From: an uncultured Clostridia bacterium
Lineage (GTDB): Bacteria; Bacillota; Clostridia; Oscillospirales; Acutalibacteraceae
DNA: 64,000 bases
Direction: 5' to 3'
Assembly (NCBI GenBank): GCA_946183365.1
Contig: CAMHAH010000012.1
Coordinates: forward strand, 29,181-93,180
In this document: positions 9,277 through 18,570 of the stretch, one piece after another
Layout of the letters: every line of letters starts with the position of its first letter
Numbering within the stretch: the first letter of the stretch is position 1
Made by a program: the position numbers and the translations under genes
The notes under the pieces: model-generated
Database searches by the model: none
What the model saw: the letters and a program-made list of their open reading frames with translations, nothing else
Told to the model about the DNA's origin: nothing

Positions 9277-9582
9277 AGTTAGGAGTGAGGAGTTAGGAGT
9301 GAGGAGTTAAGGGAACATAACGCCTCCCTTTTCTAAGGGAGGGGGACCGCGTCAGCGGTGGAAGGTTCAAACCCCCAGTCGCTTCGCGACAGCCCCCTTA
9401 GGAAAGGGGGCCTATATCGGGTGCGGGCAGCGCCCGATTTGTGTAGATACGTGTTACCGGTTATTTCCTCACTTAATTTGTATAGAGAACGGTAGTTGTA
9501 AATCGATTTTATTCAAATTCAAAAGCCGCAAGGCTTTCCCTTAACTCCTAACTCCTCACTCCTCACTCCTCACTCCTAATTG
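9277..9582. repeat. Mosaic palindromic intergenic repeat, copy C (two modules)
   Basis: Module 1 (as in A/B) joined through ATCGGGTGCGGGCAGCGCCCGAT to module 2 (GTGTAGATACGTGTTACCGGTTATTTCCTC...AATCGATTTTATTCAAATTCAAAAGCC), bordered by heptad arrays. Confidence 0.9.
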
Positions 9583-9653
9583 ATTGCCCGATAACGCTGA
9601 CTGCTCTGAACAAAACAAAAGAGAGGAGCATCTCTGCTCCTCTCGGGATAGTA

Positions 9654-11120
9654 TCAATAGATTATGACCGGTGTGCCCGATGAGATATTGTTATAGATCT
9701 TTGACATAGCTCCGTAGGGGGTGTTCACACAGCCGTGAGAGCCGTTGCCCCTGTAGATGCTGCCGCCGTAGGATGAGCGCCATGCGGAGTCGTGTATGCC
9801 GTAGCCGCCGTAGAACGGCATCCAGTAATAAACGTGCGAGGCGTAGCCCGGGCCGTAGAGGTAGGTATCATAGGCCTTGTAGTCGATATCATAGTAGCCC
9901 TTGGGAGTATCGCAGTCGCCCGCGTTGCCTGTTACTACGTCGGTAGAGGCGATCTGAGTACCGTTCTTATAGACCCACATATGCTGCTGAGCTATACATA
10001 TCTCGATATAGGTGCTGCCGGTAGACTTGCCGTAAGCCGAAGCGGTGATCGTAGAGCTCTTCTTGAGGCTCGTACCGGTTATACGCGTACTGCCGCTCTG
10101 GTAGATAGGCAGGATACGGAAGTAATAGGTCTTGCCGTTGGTCAGCTTAGTGGTGTTGTAATACAGGCGGGGCGTGGTGAACAGCTTAACGAAGGTCGAA
10201 TTGTTTGGGCTTGTGGAATAATAGACCTCATAGTGGGTCGCGTAGGGTACTCTATTCCATGTGATGTTAACGCGCTGGCAGCGTGAGGTGATGGTGTAAT
10301 CGGGAGCGCACATACCCGCGATGAAGGTCTCTCTCGCCGCGTCTGAGCTGTAGGATGTGCCGTAGAGCTCTCTGAAGCTCTTTACCCTGTAGGTATAGGT
10401 CTTGCCGCTCTTTACCGAATAATCATCGAAGGTGGTCTTTGAGCTGCCGTAAACGGTCTTGTACAGGACTTCCCTGCCGCCCTGTTCGGTGCGGTATATG
10501 CGGTAGCCGGTCGCGCGGGGGTTGCTGTCCCATGTCATCTCAAGGACGTTTGACGAACGCCACTTGGTAAGTCCCGTTACAGCCGTGGGCTGAGTGGCGG
10601 TCTGCTTCTGGGTCTTTTCACCCTCATATACAACGCCGTCCTTGATGACATAAGCCGATACCCAGAAATAATACTTGGTGGTATGGTTGATGTCGCGAAC
10701 GGTGAAAGTGTTTGTCTTTGAGCTGCCGTAACGTGAATAATTCTTGTGTCTGTCGGCGTTGAGATAATAGATGTAATAGCCGTCAGCGCCGCTGACCTTA
10801 TCCCATGTCAGAGTGACGCTGTCGCTCTCAAAGCTGGTGCGCTCAAGGTTAGTGACCCTGCCGACCGTAGGCGCGGCCTCGGTAGCGGGCTGGGTCTCAG
10901 GCTGGGTCTCGGGCTGTGTAGGAGCCTCTGTGGGCTGGGTCTCGGGCTCTGCGCCTGTCACAGCGGGCTCAAAGGTATCTTCGGCGATATCCGCGGTATC
11001 ATCCGAAACAGTCTGAGGCTCGGTCATATCCTCGGCGGCAATGGCGCTGACAGCGCAAGCCGAAGCCGCGATGATAAGAGCCATGAGCAAAGAGAGCAGC
11101 TTTATCGAATGTTTTTTCAT
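9654..11120 (-). CDS. Secreted L,D-transpeptidase (YkuD) with fibronectin type III-like repeats
   Basis: Signal peptide; Thr/Pro/Glu linker; repeated VTLTWDKVSGADGYYIYY, LEMTWDSNPRATGYRIYR, VNITWNRVPYATHYEVYY; C-terminal HDSAWRSSYGGSIYRGNGSHGCVNTP. Confidence 0.9.
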   Translation of the reverse strand: MKKHSIKLLSLLMALIIAASACAVSAIAAEDMTEPQTVSDDTADIAEDTFEPAVTGAEPETQPTEAPTQPETQPETQPATEAAPTVGRVTNLERTSFESDSVTLTWDKVSGADGYYIYYLNADRHKNYSRYGSSKTNTFTVRDINHTTKYYFWVSAYVIKDGVVYEGEKTQKQTATQPTAVTGLTKWRSSNVLEMTWDSNPRATGYRIYRTEQGGREVLYKTVYGSSKTTFDDYSVKSGKTYTYRVKSFRELYGTSYSSDAARETFIAGMCAPDYTITSRCQRVNITWNRVPYATHYEVYYSTSPNNSTFVKLFTTPRLYYNTTKLTNGKTYYFRILPIYQSGSTRITGTSLKKSSTITASAYGKSTGSTYIEICIAQQHMWVYKNGTQIASTDVVTGNAGDCDTPKGYYDIDYKAYDTYLYGPGYASHVYYWMPFYGGYGIHDSAWRSSYGGSIYRGNGSHGCVNTPYGAMSKIYNNISSGTPVIIY

Positions 11121-11180
11121 ATATATCTACCCTTTCGTGACCGACGGCGGATCAAGCGTAACCCGCGGGTCGGCGGTTAT

Positions 11181-11405
11181 GAATTAGGAGTGAGGATTAA
11201 GGAGTGAGGAGTGAGGAGTTAAGGGAAAGCCTTTCGGCTTTTGGATTTGAATAAAATCGATTTACAACTACCGTTCTCTATACAAATTTAGTGAGGAAAT
11301 AACCGGTAACACGTATCTACACAAATCGGGTGCGGGCAGCGCCCACCATAAATTCCTAATTCCTAATTCCTAACTCCTCATTAATTAAAGCTCCTCATTC
11401 CTCGC
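11181..11405. repeat. Mosaic palindromic intergenic repeat, copy D
   Basis: Contains module 2 inverted relative to copy C, followed by CGGGTGCGGGCAGCGCCC and heptad arrays. Confidence 0.9.
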
Positions 11406-11407
11406 TA

Positions 11408-12415
11408 TCAATACCCTTTCGGGTTGTTCTTCTGCCAGTTCCAGCTGTCGCGGCACATATCGTCTATGCCGTACTGAGCCTGCCAGCCCAGTCCCTCTTT
11501 AGCCTTTGAGGGGTCCGCGTAGCACTCGGCAACGTCGCCCGCTCTGCGGGGCTTGATATCATAGGGGATATCGATATCGTTGACGCGCATGAATGAGTTG
11601 ACGATATCCAGCACGCTGTAGCCTATACCGGTACCGAGGTTGAATATCTCGGTGCCCTTGTGGGCGGCGGCGTACTCGATTGCCTTAAGGTGACCCTGAG
11701 CGAGGTCTACGACATGGATATAATCGCGCACGCCCGTACCGTCGGGAGTGGGATAATCATTGCCGAAAACGCCGAGACGCTCGAGCTTGCCTACAGCCAC
11801 CTGGGTGATGTAGGGCATGAGGTTATTTGGGATACCGTTGGGGTTCTCGCCGATAAGACCGCTTCTGTGAGCGCCGATCGGGTTGAAATATCTGAGCAGG
11901 ACGACCGACAGCTCCTTATCAGCCGTCGCGGCGTCGGTGAGTATCTGCTCGTTCATATATTTTGTCCAGCCGTAGGGGTTGGTGCATGATGTTGGCATAC
12001 CCTCCTTGAGCGGGACCTCCTTAGGGATACCGTAAACGGTAGCCGAGGAGCTGAAAACGATGTTGTTCACGCCGTGCTTCTTCATCACCTCAAGCAGAGT
12101 GAGGGTGGTGTCGATATTGTTGCGGTAATAGCGAACGGGGATAACACAGCTCTCGCCGACCGCCTTGAGACCCGCGAAGTGAACTACGGCGTCAAAGTTC
12201 TCTTTGGCGAACATAGCGTCAACGGCGTCGTTGTCCGCTACGTCGAGGGTATAAAGCGTGGGGCGTTTACCTGTGATCTGCTCGATCCTGTCGATGACCT
12301 TGGGTGAGCTGTTGTCAAAATTGTCGGCAATCACGACGTCATAACCTGCCGTGAGCATTTCTACCGCGGTATGGCTGCCGATATAACCCGCGCCGCCTGT
12401 CAGCAATACTTTCAT
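11408..12415 (-). CDS. galE: UDP-glucose 4-epimerase
   Basis: MKVLLTGGAGYIGSHTAVEML...VVHFAGLKAVGES...SSSATVYG...NPYGWTKYMNE...GDVAECYADP. Confidence 0.95.
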   Translation of the reverse strand: MKVLLTGGAGYIGSHTAVEMLTAGYDVVIADNFDNSSPKVIDRIEQITGKRPTLYTLDVADNDAVDAMFAKENFDAVVHFAGLKAVGESCVIPVRYYRNNIDTTLTLLEVMKKHGVNNIVFSSSATVYGIPKEVPLKEGMPTSCTNPYGWTKYMNEQILTDAATADKELSVVLLRYFNPIGAHRSGLIGENPNGIPNNLMPYITQVAVGKLERLGVFGNDYPTPDGTGVRDYIHVVDLAQGHLKAIEYAAAHKGTEIFNLGTGIGYSVLDIVNSFMRVNDIDIPYDIKPRRAGDVAECYADPSKAKEGLGWQAQYGIDDMCRDSWNWQKNNPKGY

Positions 12416-12462
12416 GTGCTCCTCCTTAATTATATAAAAATCATTTCAAGCTAAGCCGTGTA

Positions 12463-14355
12463 TCAGTGTACCTCGTGGTGGAAGGTATCGACTATCTCAG
12501 CGAGCTTAGCGACTGTCCTGTCGTTGTCGTTCTCCTCGGCGATCTCCTGCAGAGCCTCGAGCTTAGAAAGAAGATCGGCGGGATCTATATCTATCTGGTT
12601 GCCGATGAATATCTTTTTGTTATCGGTCTTTTTGAGGCCTTCTTCATCCATCAAGAGCTCCTCAAAGAGCTTCTCGCCGGGTCTCAGGCCGGTGAACTTG
12701 ATCTCAACATCCTTATAAGGCACCTTGCCGTACATACGGATGAGGTTCTCGGCGAGGGTGGTGATCTTTACGGGATCGCCCATATCGAGCACGAATATCT
12801 CGCCGCCCTTAGCGATAGCTCCCGCCTCAAGCACCAGAGAGACCGCCTCGGGGATGGTCATGAAGTAACGGATGATGTCGGGATGGGTGACGGTGACGGG
12901 CTTGCCCGCCTCTATCTGACGGCGGAACAACGGGATGACCGAGCCGTTAGAGCCGAGAACATTGCCGAAGCGTGTGGTGACGAAGTCGGTCTCGGAGCCG
13001 GACTGGCTCTTATACTGCACTATCATCTCACAGCAGCGCTTTGTAGCGCCCATGACGTTAGTGGGGTTGACCGCCTTATCGGTGGATATCATAACGAACT
13101 TCTCGACATGGTAGAACTCGGCGAGAGTTACCATGTTCCAGGTGCCGAAGATGTTGTTCTTAACAGCCTCGGCGGGAGATACCTCCATCAGCGGAACGTG
13201 CTTGTGAGCCGCCGCGTGGAATACCACCTGGGGCCTATACTCTGAGAATATCTGCTCCATCTTTTTATAATCGCGCACAGAGGCGATGAGAGTTACCAGA
13301 TCAAGTCTGTCCTCATACTCGAGATAGAGCTCCTGCTGGATATCATAAGCGTTGTTCTCATATATATCTACTATGATGATACGCTTGGGATTATACTTGG
13401 CTATCTGGCGGACAAGCTCAGAGCCTATCGAGCCGCCGCCGCCCGTCACCATACAGATCTTGCCCTCGATGAACTCGCGGATCTTGGTTTTATCAAAGGT
13501 TATGGGAGCGCGTCCGAGAAGATCTTCGACATTGATATCCTTGACCTGAGAGAGGATCTTGGGCGAGTCGTCGTCAAGCAGAAGCTGGCTCAGATAAGGG
13601 ATGGTCTTGATACGGCAGCCTGAATCGGAACAGTAGCCCATTATCCTCTTTCTCTCATCCTCGGTACAGGACGGTATAGCGAAGATTACGAGGCTGATAT
13701 TATATCTCTTGCATATCTCGGGGATATCCTTGGTGGTGCCGACGACGTCGACGCCCATGAGCTTTGTGTTGACCTTGCTGATATCGTCGTCAACAAGACA
13801 TACGGGCAGGATGTTGCGCGAGGGGTTGTTCTCGTCGCTCTCGGCGTTATAGACCTCCTGGATTATCATGCGAGCCGCGTTGCCCGCGCCGACTATAAGG
13901 GTGCGCTCGCGGCTGTCCCTCTCGCCTACCTTGACCAGCTCTATAAAGGTCTTTCTGAACGCGAGCCTGAAGCCGACTATCGCCAGAACGGTCAGGATAC
14001 AATTTATCAAAACGAAAATCTTAGAAGCGGGATGCTCCATTAGCAGAGCGACAAAGCTGCTGATAAGGATACCTAATATAACGGCTAAACCGCAGATGAC
14101 CAGATCGGTCTTTTTGAGACCGCGCCACATCTTGCTGTACGCTCCCGAGACGAACAGCGTGAAAAAGCAGAAAAGCACATTGAGACCTATCACGATGAAT
14201 ATCCTGACGGGCTTGACGGCTATATCGGAGACATTGACGCGAGCCAGTATACCGTAGAGCGATATCAGCGCGTTAGTAAGCAGCGTGGTGAGCGCGACGA
14301 TCAGAGCGTCGGTTATCATCAGCATTATCTTTCTTATGTTTATCCTTCTTTTCAT
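12463..14355 (-). CDS. Nucleoside-diphosphate sugar epimerase/dehydratase, CapD/FlaA1-like, membrane anchored
   Basis: N-terminal TM helices; MVTGGGGSIGSELVRQI; VFHAAAHKHVPLMEVSPAEAVKNN; ISTDKAVNPTNVMGATKR; GLRPGEKLFEELL. Confidence 0.92.
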   Translation of the reverse strand: MKRRINIRKIMLMITDALIVALTTLLTNALISLYGILARVNVSDIAVKPVRIFIVIGLNVLFCFFTLFVSGAYSKMWRGLKKTDLVICGLAVILGILISSFVALLMEHPASKIFVLINCILTVLAIVGFRLAFRKTFIELVKVGERDSRERTLIVGAGNAARMIIQEVYNAESDENNPSRNILPVCLVDDDISKVNTKLMGVDVVGTTKDIPEICKRYNISLVIFAIPSCTEDERKRIMGYCSDSGCRIKTIPYLSQLLLDDDSPKILSQVKDINVEDLLGRAPITFDKTKIREFIEGKICMVTGGGGSIGSELVRQIAKYNPKRIIIVDIYENNAYDIQQELYLEYEDRLDLVTLIASVRDYKKMEQIFSEYRPQVVFHAAAHKHVPLMEVSPAEAVKNNIFGTWNMVTLAEFYHVEKFVMISTDKAVNPTNVMGATKRCCEMIVQYKSQSGSETDFVTTRFGNVLGSNGSVIPLFRRQIEAGKPVTVTHPDIIRYFMTIPEAVSLVLEAGAIAKGGEIFVLDMGDPVKITTLAENLIRMYGKVPYKDVEIKFTGLRPGEKLFEELLMDEEGLKKTDNKKIFIGNQIDIDPADLLSKLEALQEIAEENDNDRTVAKLAEIVDTFHHEVH

Positions 14356-14556
14356 ATACCTGAATCCTCACATTTTCTTTATCCTCAGATCCACTCTAAA
14401 GATCCACATAAATCACATAGTGATACAAAATAATTATATTACTTTGACCATCATATGTCAACATCCGAGGATACGGCAAATTATACTAAAAACAGCGCTT
14501 TTTATCCGGTATTAACATAATCTTTTACTCATATACATTCTTTAAGGAGGTATAAC

Positions 14557-14832
14557 ATGAAAAGCAACCTTGAAGAACGCGCCGTAAGGCTGGGAGAATA
14601 CATATCGGAGCACAAAAGCACCGTGCGCGATACCGCGAAGGTGTTCGGGATAAGCAAATCGACCGTGCATAAGGACATCACCACCATACTGCCGAGAATG
14701 AACTCGGGACTGTACAGAGAGGTAAGAGAGATACTGGATAAAAACAAAGAGGAACGCCATTTGAGAGGAGGCGAAGCCACAAGGAAAAAGTACATGATAC
14801 TGCTTTGCGACAGAAAACATGATAATACATGA
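14557..14832 (+). CDS. spoIIID: Sporulation transcriptional regulator SpoIIID
   Basis: TVRDTAKVFGISKSTVHKDITTILPRMNSGLYREVREILDKNKEERHLRGGEATRKKY; AAGGAGG RBS. Confidence 0.92.
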   Translation: MKSNLEERAVRLGEYISEHKSTVRDTAKVFGISKSTVHKDITTILPRMNSGLYREVREILDKNKEERHLRGGEATRKKYMILLCDRKHDNT

Positions 14833-14959
14833 TTTAGAATAATCAACTTTCTCTTTACAACAGCTTTTACAGGGTGTATAATGTATGATGTAAAATAATG
14901 GAATATAAGTTTATTTTACCGTCAGGGCCCGCAAAGCTCTGAGATAAGGAGATAATTAT

Positions 14960-16171
14960 ATGATGAATATACCCTTCTCGCCTCCTGATATCACCGAGGA
15001 TGAAATAGCCGAGGTAGCCGACTCGCTGAGATCGGGCTGGATCACCACAGGCCCCAAGACCAAGCTCTTTGAGCAGGAGATAGCCTCGTTATGCGGCACC
15101 ATGAAGGCGGTATGTCTGTCGAGCCAGACAGCCTGTGAGGAGATGACCCTCAGGATACTGGGCGTAGGCCCCGGCGACGAGGTTATCGTGCCCGCCTATA
15201 CATACACCGCTACGGTATCGGCGGTATATCATGTCGGAGCTACTCCCGTGATGATAGACTGTAAGCAGAACTCCTTTGAGATGGACTATGATAAGGTCGA
15301 AGAGGCTGTCACACCCAAAACGAAGGTGATAATCCCCGTAGATCTCGCGGGCGTAGTATGCGATTATGACCGTATCTTTGAGATAGTCGAGAAGAAGCGC
15401 TCGATATTCAAGCCGTCCGATAACCCCGTTCAGCTTGCGCTCGGGCGCGTCATCGTGATGGCTGACGCGGCTCACGCGTTCGGCGCTCAGTGGCACGGCA
15501 AGATGTGCGGCTCTATCGCCGATTTCACCACCTTCTCGTTCCACGCGGTAAAGAACCTGACCACCGCCGAGGGCGGTGCGGCTACATGGCGTGAGATACC
15601 CGGCGTAGACAGCAACGAGCTGTACAAGAAATATATGCTGATGACCCTGCACGGTCAGACAAAGGACGCCTTCGCCAAAGAGAAGGGCACCTCGTGGGAG
15701 TACGACGTAGTAGACACCCAGTACAAGTGCAATATGCCCGACGTTCTGGCGGCTATCGGTCTGGCTCAGCTGAGACGCTACGGCGCTATGCTCGACCGCA
15801 GACACGAGCTGATAGAGCGCTACAACAAGGCTTTTGAGGGACTGGATATACAGGTGCTCGACCACAAGGGCGAGGATCACCGCTCTAACGGCCATCTGTA
15901 CTTTGTGCGCTTCTTAGGCAAGGACGCCGAGTTCCGCAACCGCTTCTATGATGAGATGAAGCAGCGCGGCGTGAACTGCAACGTACACTTCAAGCCGCTG
16001 CCGATGATGACGGCGTATAAGCAGAAGGGCTTTGATATAATCGACTACCCTTACGCCTTCAATATGCACAAGAACCAGCTCACGCTGCCGATGAATTCGG
16101 TGATGACCGATGAAGAGGCTCAGTATGTGATCGACTGCTTTATCGAGGTATACAACAAGCTCAATAAGTGA
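14960..16171 (+). CDS. DegT/DnrJ/EryC1/StrS family PLP-dependent aminotransferase
   Basis: IPFSPPDITEDEIAEVADSLRSGWITTGPKT...DEVIVPAYTYTATVSAV...DAAHAFGA...FSFHAVKNLTTAEGG. Confidence 0.93.
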   Translation: MMNIPFSPPDITEDEIAEVADSLRSGWITTGPKTKLFEQEIASLCGTMKAVCLSSQTACEEMTLRILGVGPGDEVIVPAYTYTATVSAVYHVGATPVMIDCKQNSFEMDYDKVEEAVTPKTKVIIPVDLAGVVCDYDRIFEIVEKKRSIFKPSDNPVQLALGRVIVMADAAHAFGAQWHGKMCGSIADFTTFSFHAVKNLTTAEGGAATWREIPGVDSNELYKKYMLMTLHGQTKDAFAKEKGTSWEYDVVDTQYKCNMPDVLAAIGLAQLRRYGAMLDRRHELIERYNKAFEGLDIQVLDHKGEDHRSNGHLYFVRFLGKDAEFRNRFYDEMKQRGVNCNVHFKPLPMMTAYKQKGFDIIDYPYAFNMHKNQLTLPMNSVMTDEEAQYVIDCFIEVYNKLNK

Positions 16172-16327
16172 TGACAGAGGCTGCGCGAGCAGCCTCTTGA
16201 AGTATACGCGGTAATATCACGGCTGTCACACAGTTCTCATCATAAATTTATAAAAAATTAACTTTTTAATAAAAAAGTGTATTATAATGTAAATAAGACA
16301 GAAACCAAAAATCACAGAGGTGACGAC

Positions 16328-17017
16328 ATGAACAACAGAAAGATCCTTATAGTAGACGACGACCGCAACATATGCGAGCTGCTGCGCCTTTATATCGAGA
16401 AGGAGGGCTACACCACCGCCATCGCCAACGACGGCGAAGAGGCGGTCGAGCTCTTCAACCGCGAACAGCCCGCGCTGATACTGCTGGATATAATGCTGCC
16501 CAAGATGGACGGCTGGCAGGTATGCAGAGAGATACGCAAGACCTCTGACTGCCCGATAATCATGCTCACCGCGAAGGGCGAGGTTTTCGACAAGATACTG
16601 GGTCTGGAGCTCGGAGCCGACGATTATGTCGTAAAGCCCTTTGAGGCCAAAGAGGTAGTAGCGCGCATCAGAGCGGTACTGCGCAGGACAGGCGGCTCAG
16701 ACGAGGACGCCGTAAAGGAAGTCCGCTGGGACAAGCTGGTGATAAACCTCACCAACTATGAGCTGATAGTAGACGGCAAACAGGTAGACACTCCGCCCAA
16801 GGAGCTCGAGCTTTTATATCACCTTGCCTCTAACCCCAACAAGGTATTCACCCGCGACCAGCTGCTGGATCAGGTATGGGGCTTTGAATATTACGGCGAC
16901 AGCCGTACCGTAGACGTACACGTCAAGCGTATAAGAGAAAAAATCGACGGTGTCTCAGACAAATGGGAGCTTCGCACCGTATGGGGAGTAGGCTATAAAT
17001 TTGAAACAAAGGGCTGA
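16328..17017 (+). CDS. OmpR/PhoB-family response regulator
   Basis: KILIVDDDRNICELL...LILLDIMLPKMDGW...ADDYVVKPFEAKEVVARI; winged helix. The 16328 ATG fits the family start. Confidence 0.95.
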   Translation: MNNRKILIVDDDRNICELLRLYIEKEGYTTAIANDGEEAVELFNREQPALILLDIMLPKMDGWQVCREIRKTSDCPIIMLTAKGEVFDKILGLELGADDYVVKPFEAKEVVARIRAVLRRTGGSDEDAVKEVRWDKLVINLTNYELIVDGKQVDTPPKELELLYHLASNPNKVFTRDQLLDQVWGFEYYGDSRTVDVHVKRIREKIDGVSDKWELRTVWGVGYKFETKG

Positions 17018-18566
17018 TCAGTCGCGCAAGGGCAAGGCGCCGCGCTTCAGAGTAAGGCGCAGCCTGTTCAAAAAGTACCTCACCTTCGGACTGACGATCC
17101 TGCTGACGAGCTTCATCGCGCTGAGCGTGACCATGTATATCTTCGTCAACAACTACTGGGAGAGGGAGAAAAAACAAAATCTGCTTGATAACGCTCAGAG
17201 AGTAGCCGAGGGCATCGAGGACTCGGCTATATATCTGCCTGCCTCTCACACGCTGATACTGGACGAGCACAAGCTCTTCGGTCTGACCTACAGCAGTATA
17301 TCCGAGATAATCGACGCGGATATCTTCATCGTAGACAACAAGGGCGAGTGTCTCTTCTGCACCGAGGACAAGGGCTGTATACACGACACCTCTACCCTGC
17401 CCACCTATGTCATGGCGGCTACCGCCTCGGGCGAGTTCTTTGAGTCGGGCAACCTCGGCGGCTATTATCCCGATAACCGCTACACGGCGGGAGTGCCGAT
17501 AATCGCGGCGACCGATGACGGCGAGGGCATAATCGCGTTCTGCTACGCCTCTACCGCGGATACCTTCGTATCGGGTCTGCCGGTAACGTTCTTACAGATT
17601 TTCCTGACCGCGGCGGCAATAATGCTGGTCATCGTCATCATCTTCGTCGCGACCATGTCTTACAGTATGTCGCGGCCCTTAAGACAGATGTCATCAGCCG
17701 CAAAGAAATTCGCGGTAGGCGATTTCTCAGCCCGCGTAAAGGTAAGCTCGGACGATGAGATAGGAGAGCTCGCGACAGCCTTCAACTACATGGCTGACTC
17801 TCTGTCGTCGAGCGAGAGCATGAGGCGGTCGTTCATCTCGAACGTATCACATGAGCTCAAGACCCCCATGACCACCATAGCGGGCTTCATCGACGGTATG
17901 CTCGACGGCACCATCCCTCAGGAGCGCCAGCCGCACTATATGAGGATAGTCTCAAACGAGGTCAAGCGCCTATCGAGGCTTGTCACCTCGATGCTCAGCC
18001 TGTCGCGTATCGACCGCGGCGAGCTCAAGATAAACCGCAAAAAGTTCGACCTGTTCTCGATGCTCATCACGATACTGGCGAGCTACGAGCAGAAGATAAT
18101 AGAGAGAAAGCTGCATATAACGGGGCTGGAGGATTTCAGGAGCATAACCGTCAACGCCGACCCCGACCTGATGTATCAGGTCATATACAATCTGATAGAG
18201 AACGCGGTCAAGTTCACAAACGAGGGCGGCACCATCAACTTTGCCGTAGAAGAGACCCGCTACGATATATCCGTGATGATAACCAACACCGGCGCGGGTA
18301 TAGCGCCCGAGGATATACGCTTCATCTTCGACCGCTTCTATAAAACCGACAAGAGCCGCAGCATGGACAAAAAGGGCATGGGTCTGGGACTGTATATAGC
18401 CAAGACCATCATGCGCCTGCACGGCGGCGATATCTTCGTCGACTCACGGGTAAACGAATACACGCGCTTCACCTTCCGTCTGCCGACGACGGACGAATAT
18501 AAGAAAACCGAGAAGCGCGAGAGCAAATATGTAGAAACTACCGCAACCAACGAAACGGAGGAATAG
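17001..18566 (+). CDS. Sensor histidine kinase (HAMP, HisKA, HATPase)
   Basis: Two TM segments; FISNVSHELKTPMTTIAGFIDGMLDG; NLIENAVKFTNEGG; KKGMGLGLYIAKTIMRLHGGDI; overlaps the regulator by 17 nt. Confidence 0.95.
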   Translation: MKQRADQSRKGKAPRFRVRRSLFKKYLTFGLTILLTSFIALSVTMYIFVNNYWEREKKQNLLDNAQRVAEGIEDSAIYLPASHTLILDEHKLFGLTYSSISEIIDADIFIVDNKGECLFCTEDKGCIHDTSTLPTYVMAATASGEFFESGNLGGYYPDNRYTAGVPIIAATDDGEGIIAFCYASTADTFVSGLPVTFLQIFLTAAAIMLVIVIIFVATMSYSMSRPLRQMSSAAKKFAVGDFSARVKVSSDDEIGELATAFNYMADSLSSSESMRRSFISNVSHELKTPMTTIAGFIDGMLDGTIPQERQPHYMRIVSNEVKRLSRLVTSMLSLSRIDRGELKINRKKFDLFSMLITILASYEQKIIERKLHITGLEDFRSITVNADPDLMYQVIYNLIENAVKFTNEGGTINFAVEETRYDISVMITNTGAGIAPEDIRFIFDRFYKTDKSRSMDKKGMGLGLYIAKTIMRLHGGDIFVDSRVNEYTRFTFRLPTTDEYKKTEKRESKYVETTATNETEE

Positions 18567-18570
18567 AATA

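Noticed and set aside
12466-13245. 259-aa plus-strand ORF
   Set aside because: Antisense to the CapD-like gene.
15089-15895. 268-aa minus-strand ORF
   Set aside because: Antisense to the DegT/DnrJ aminotransferase, with no recognisable motif.
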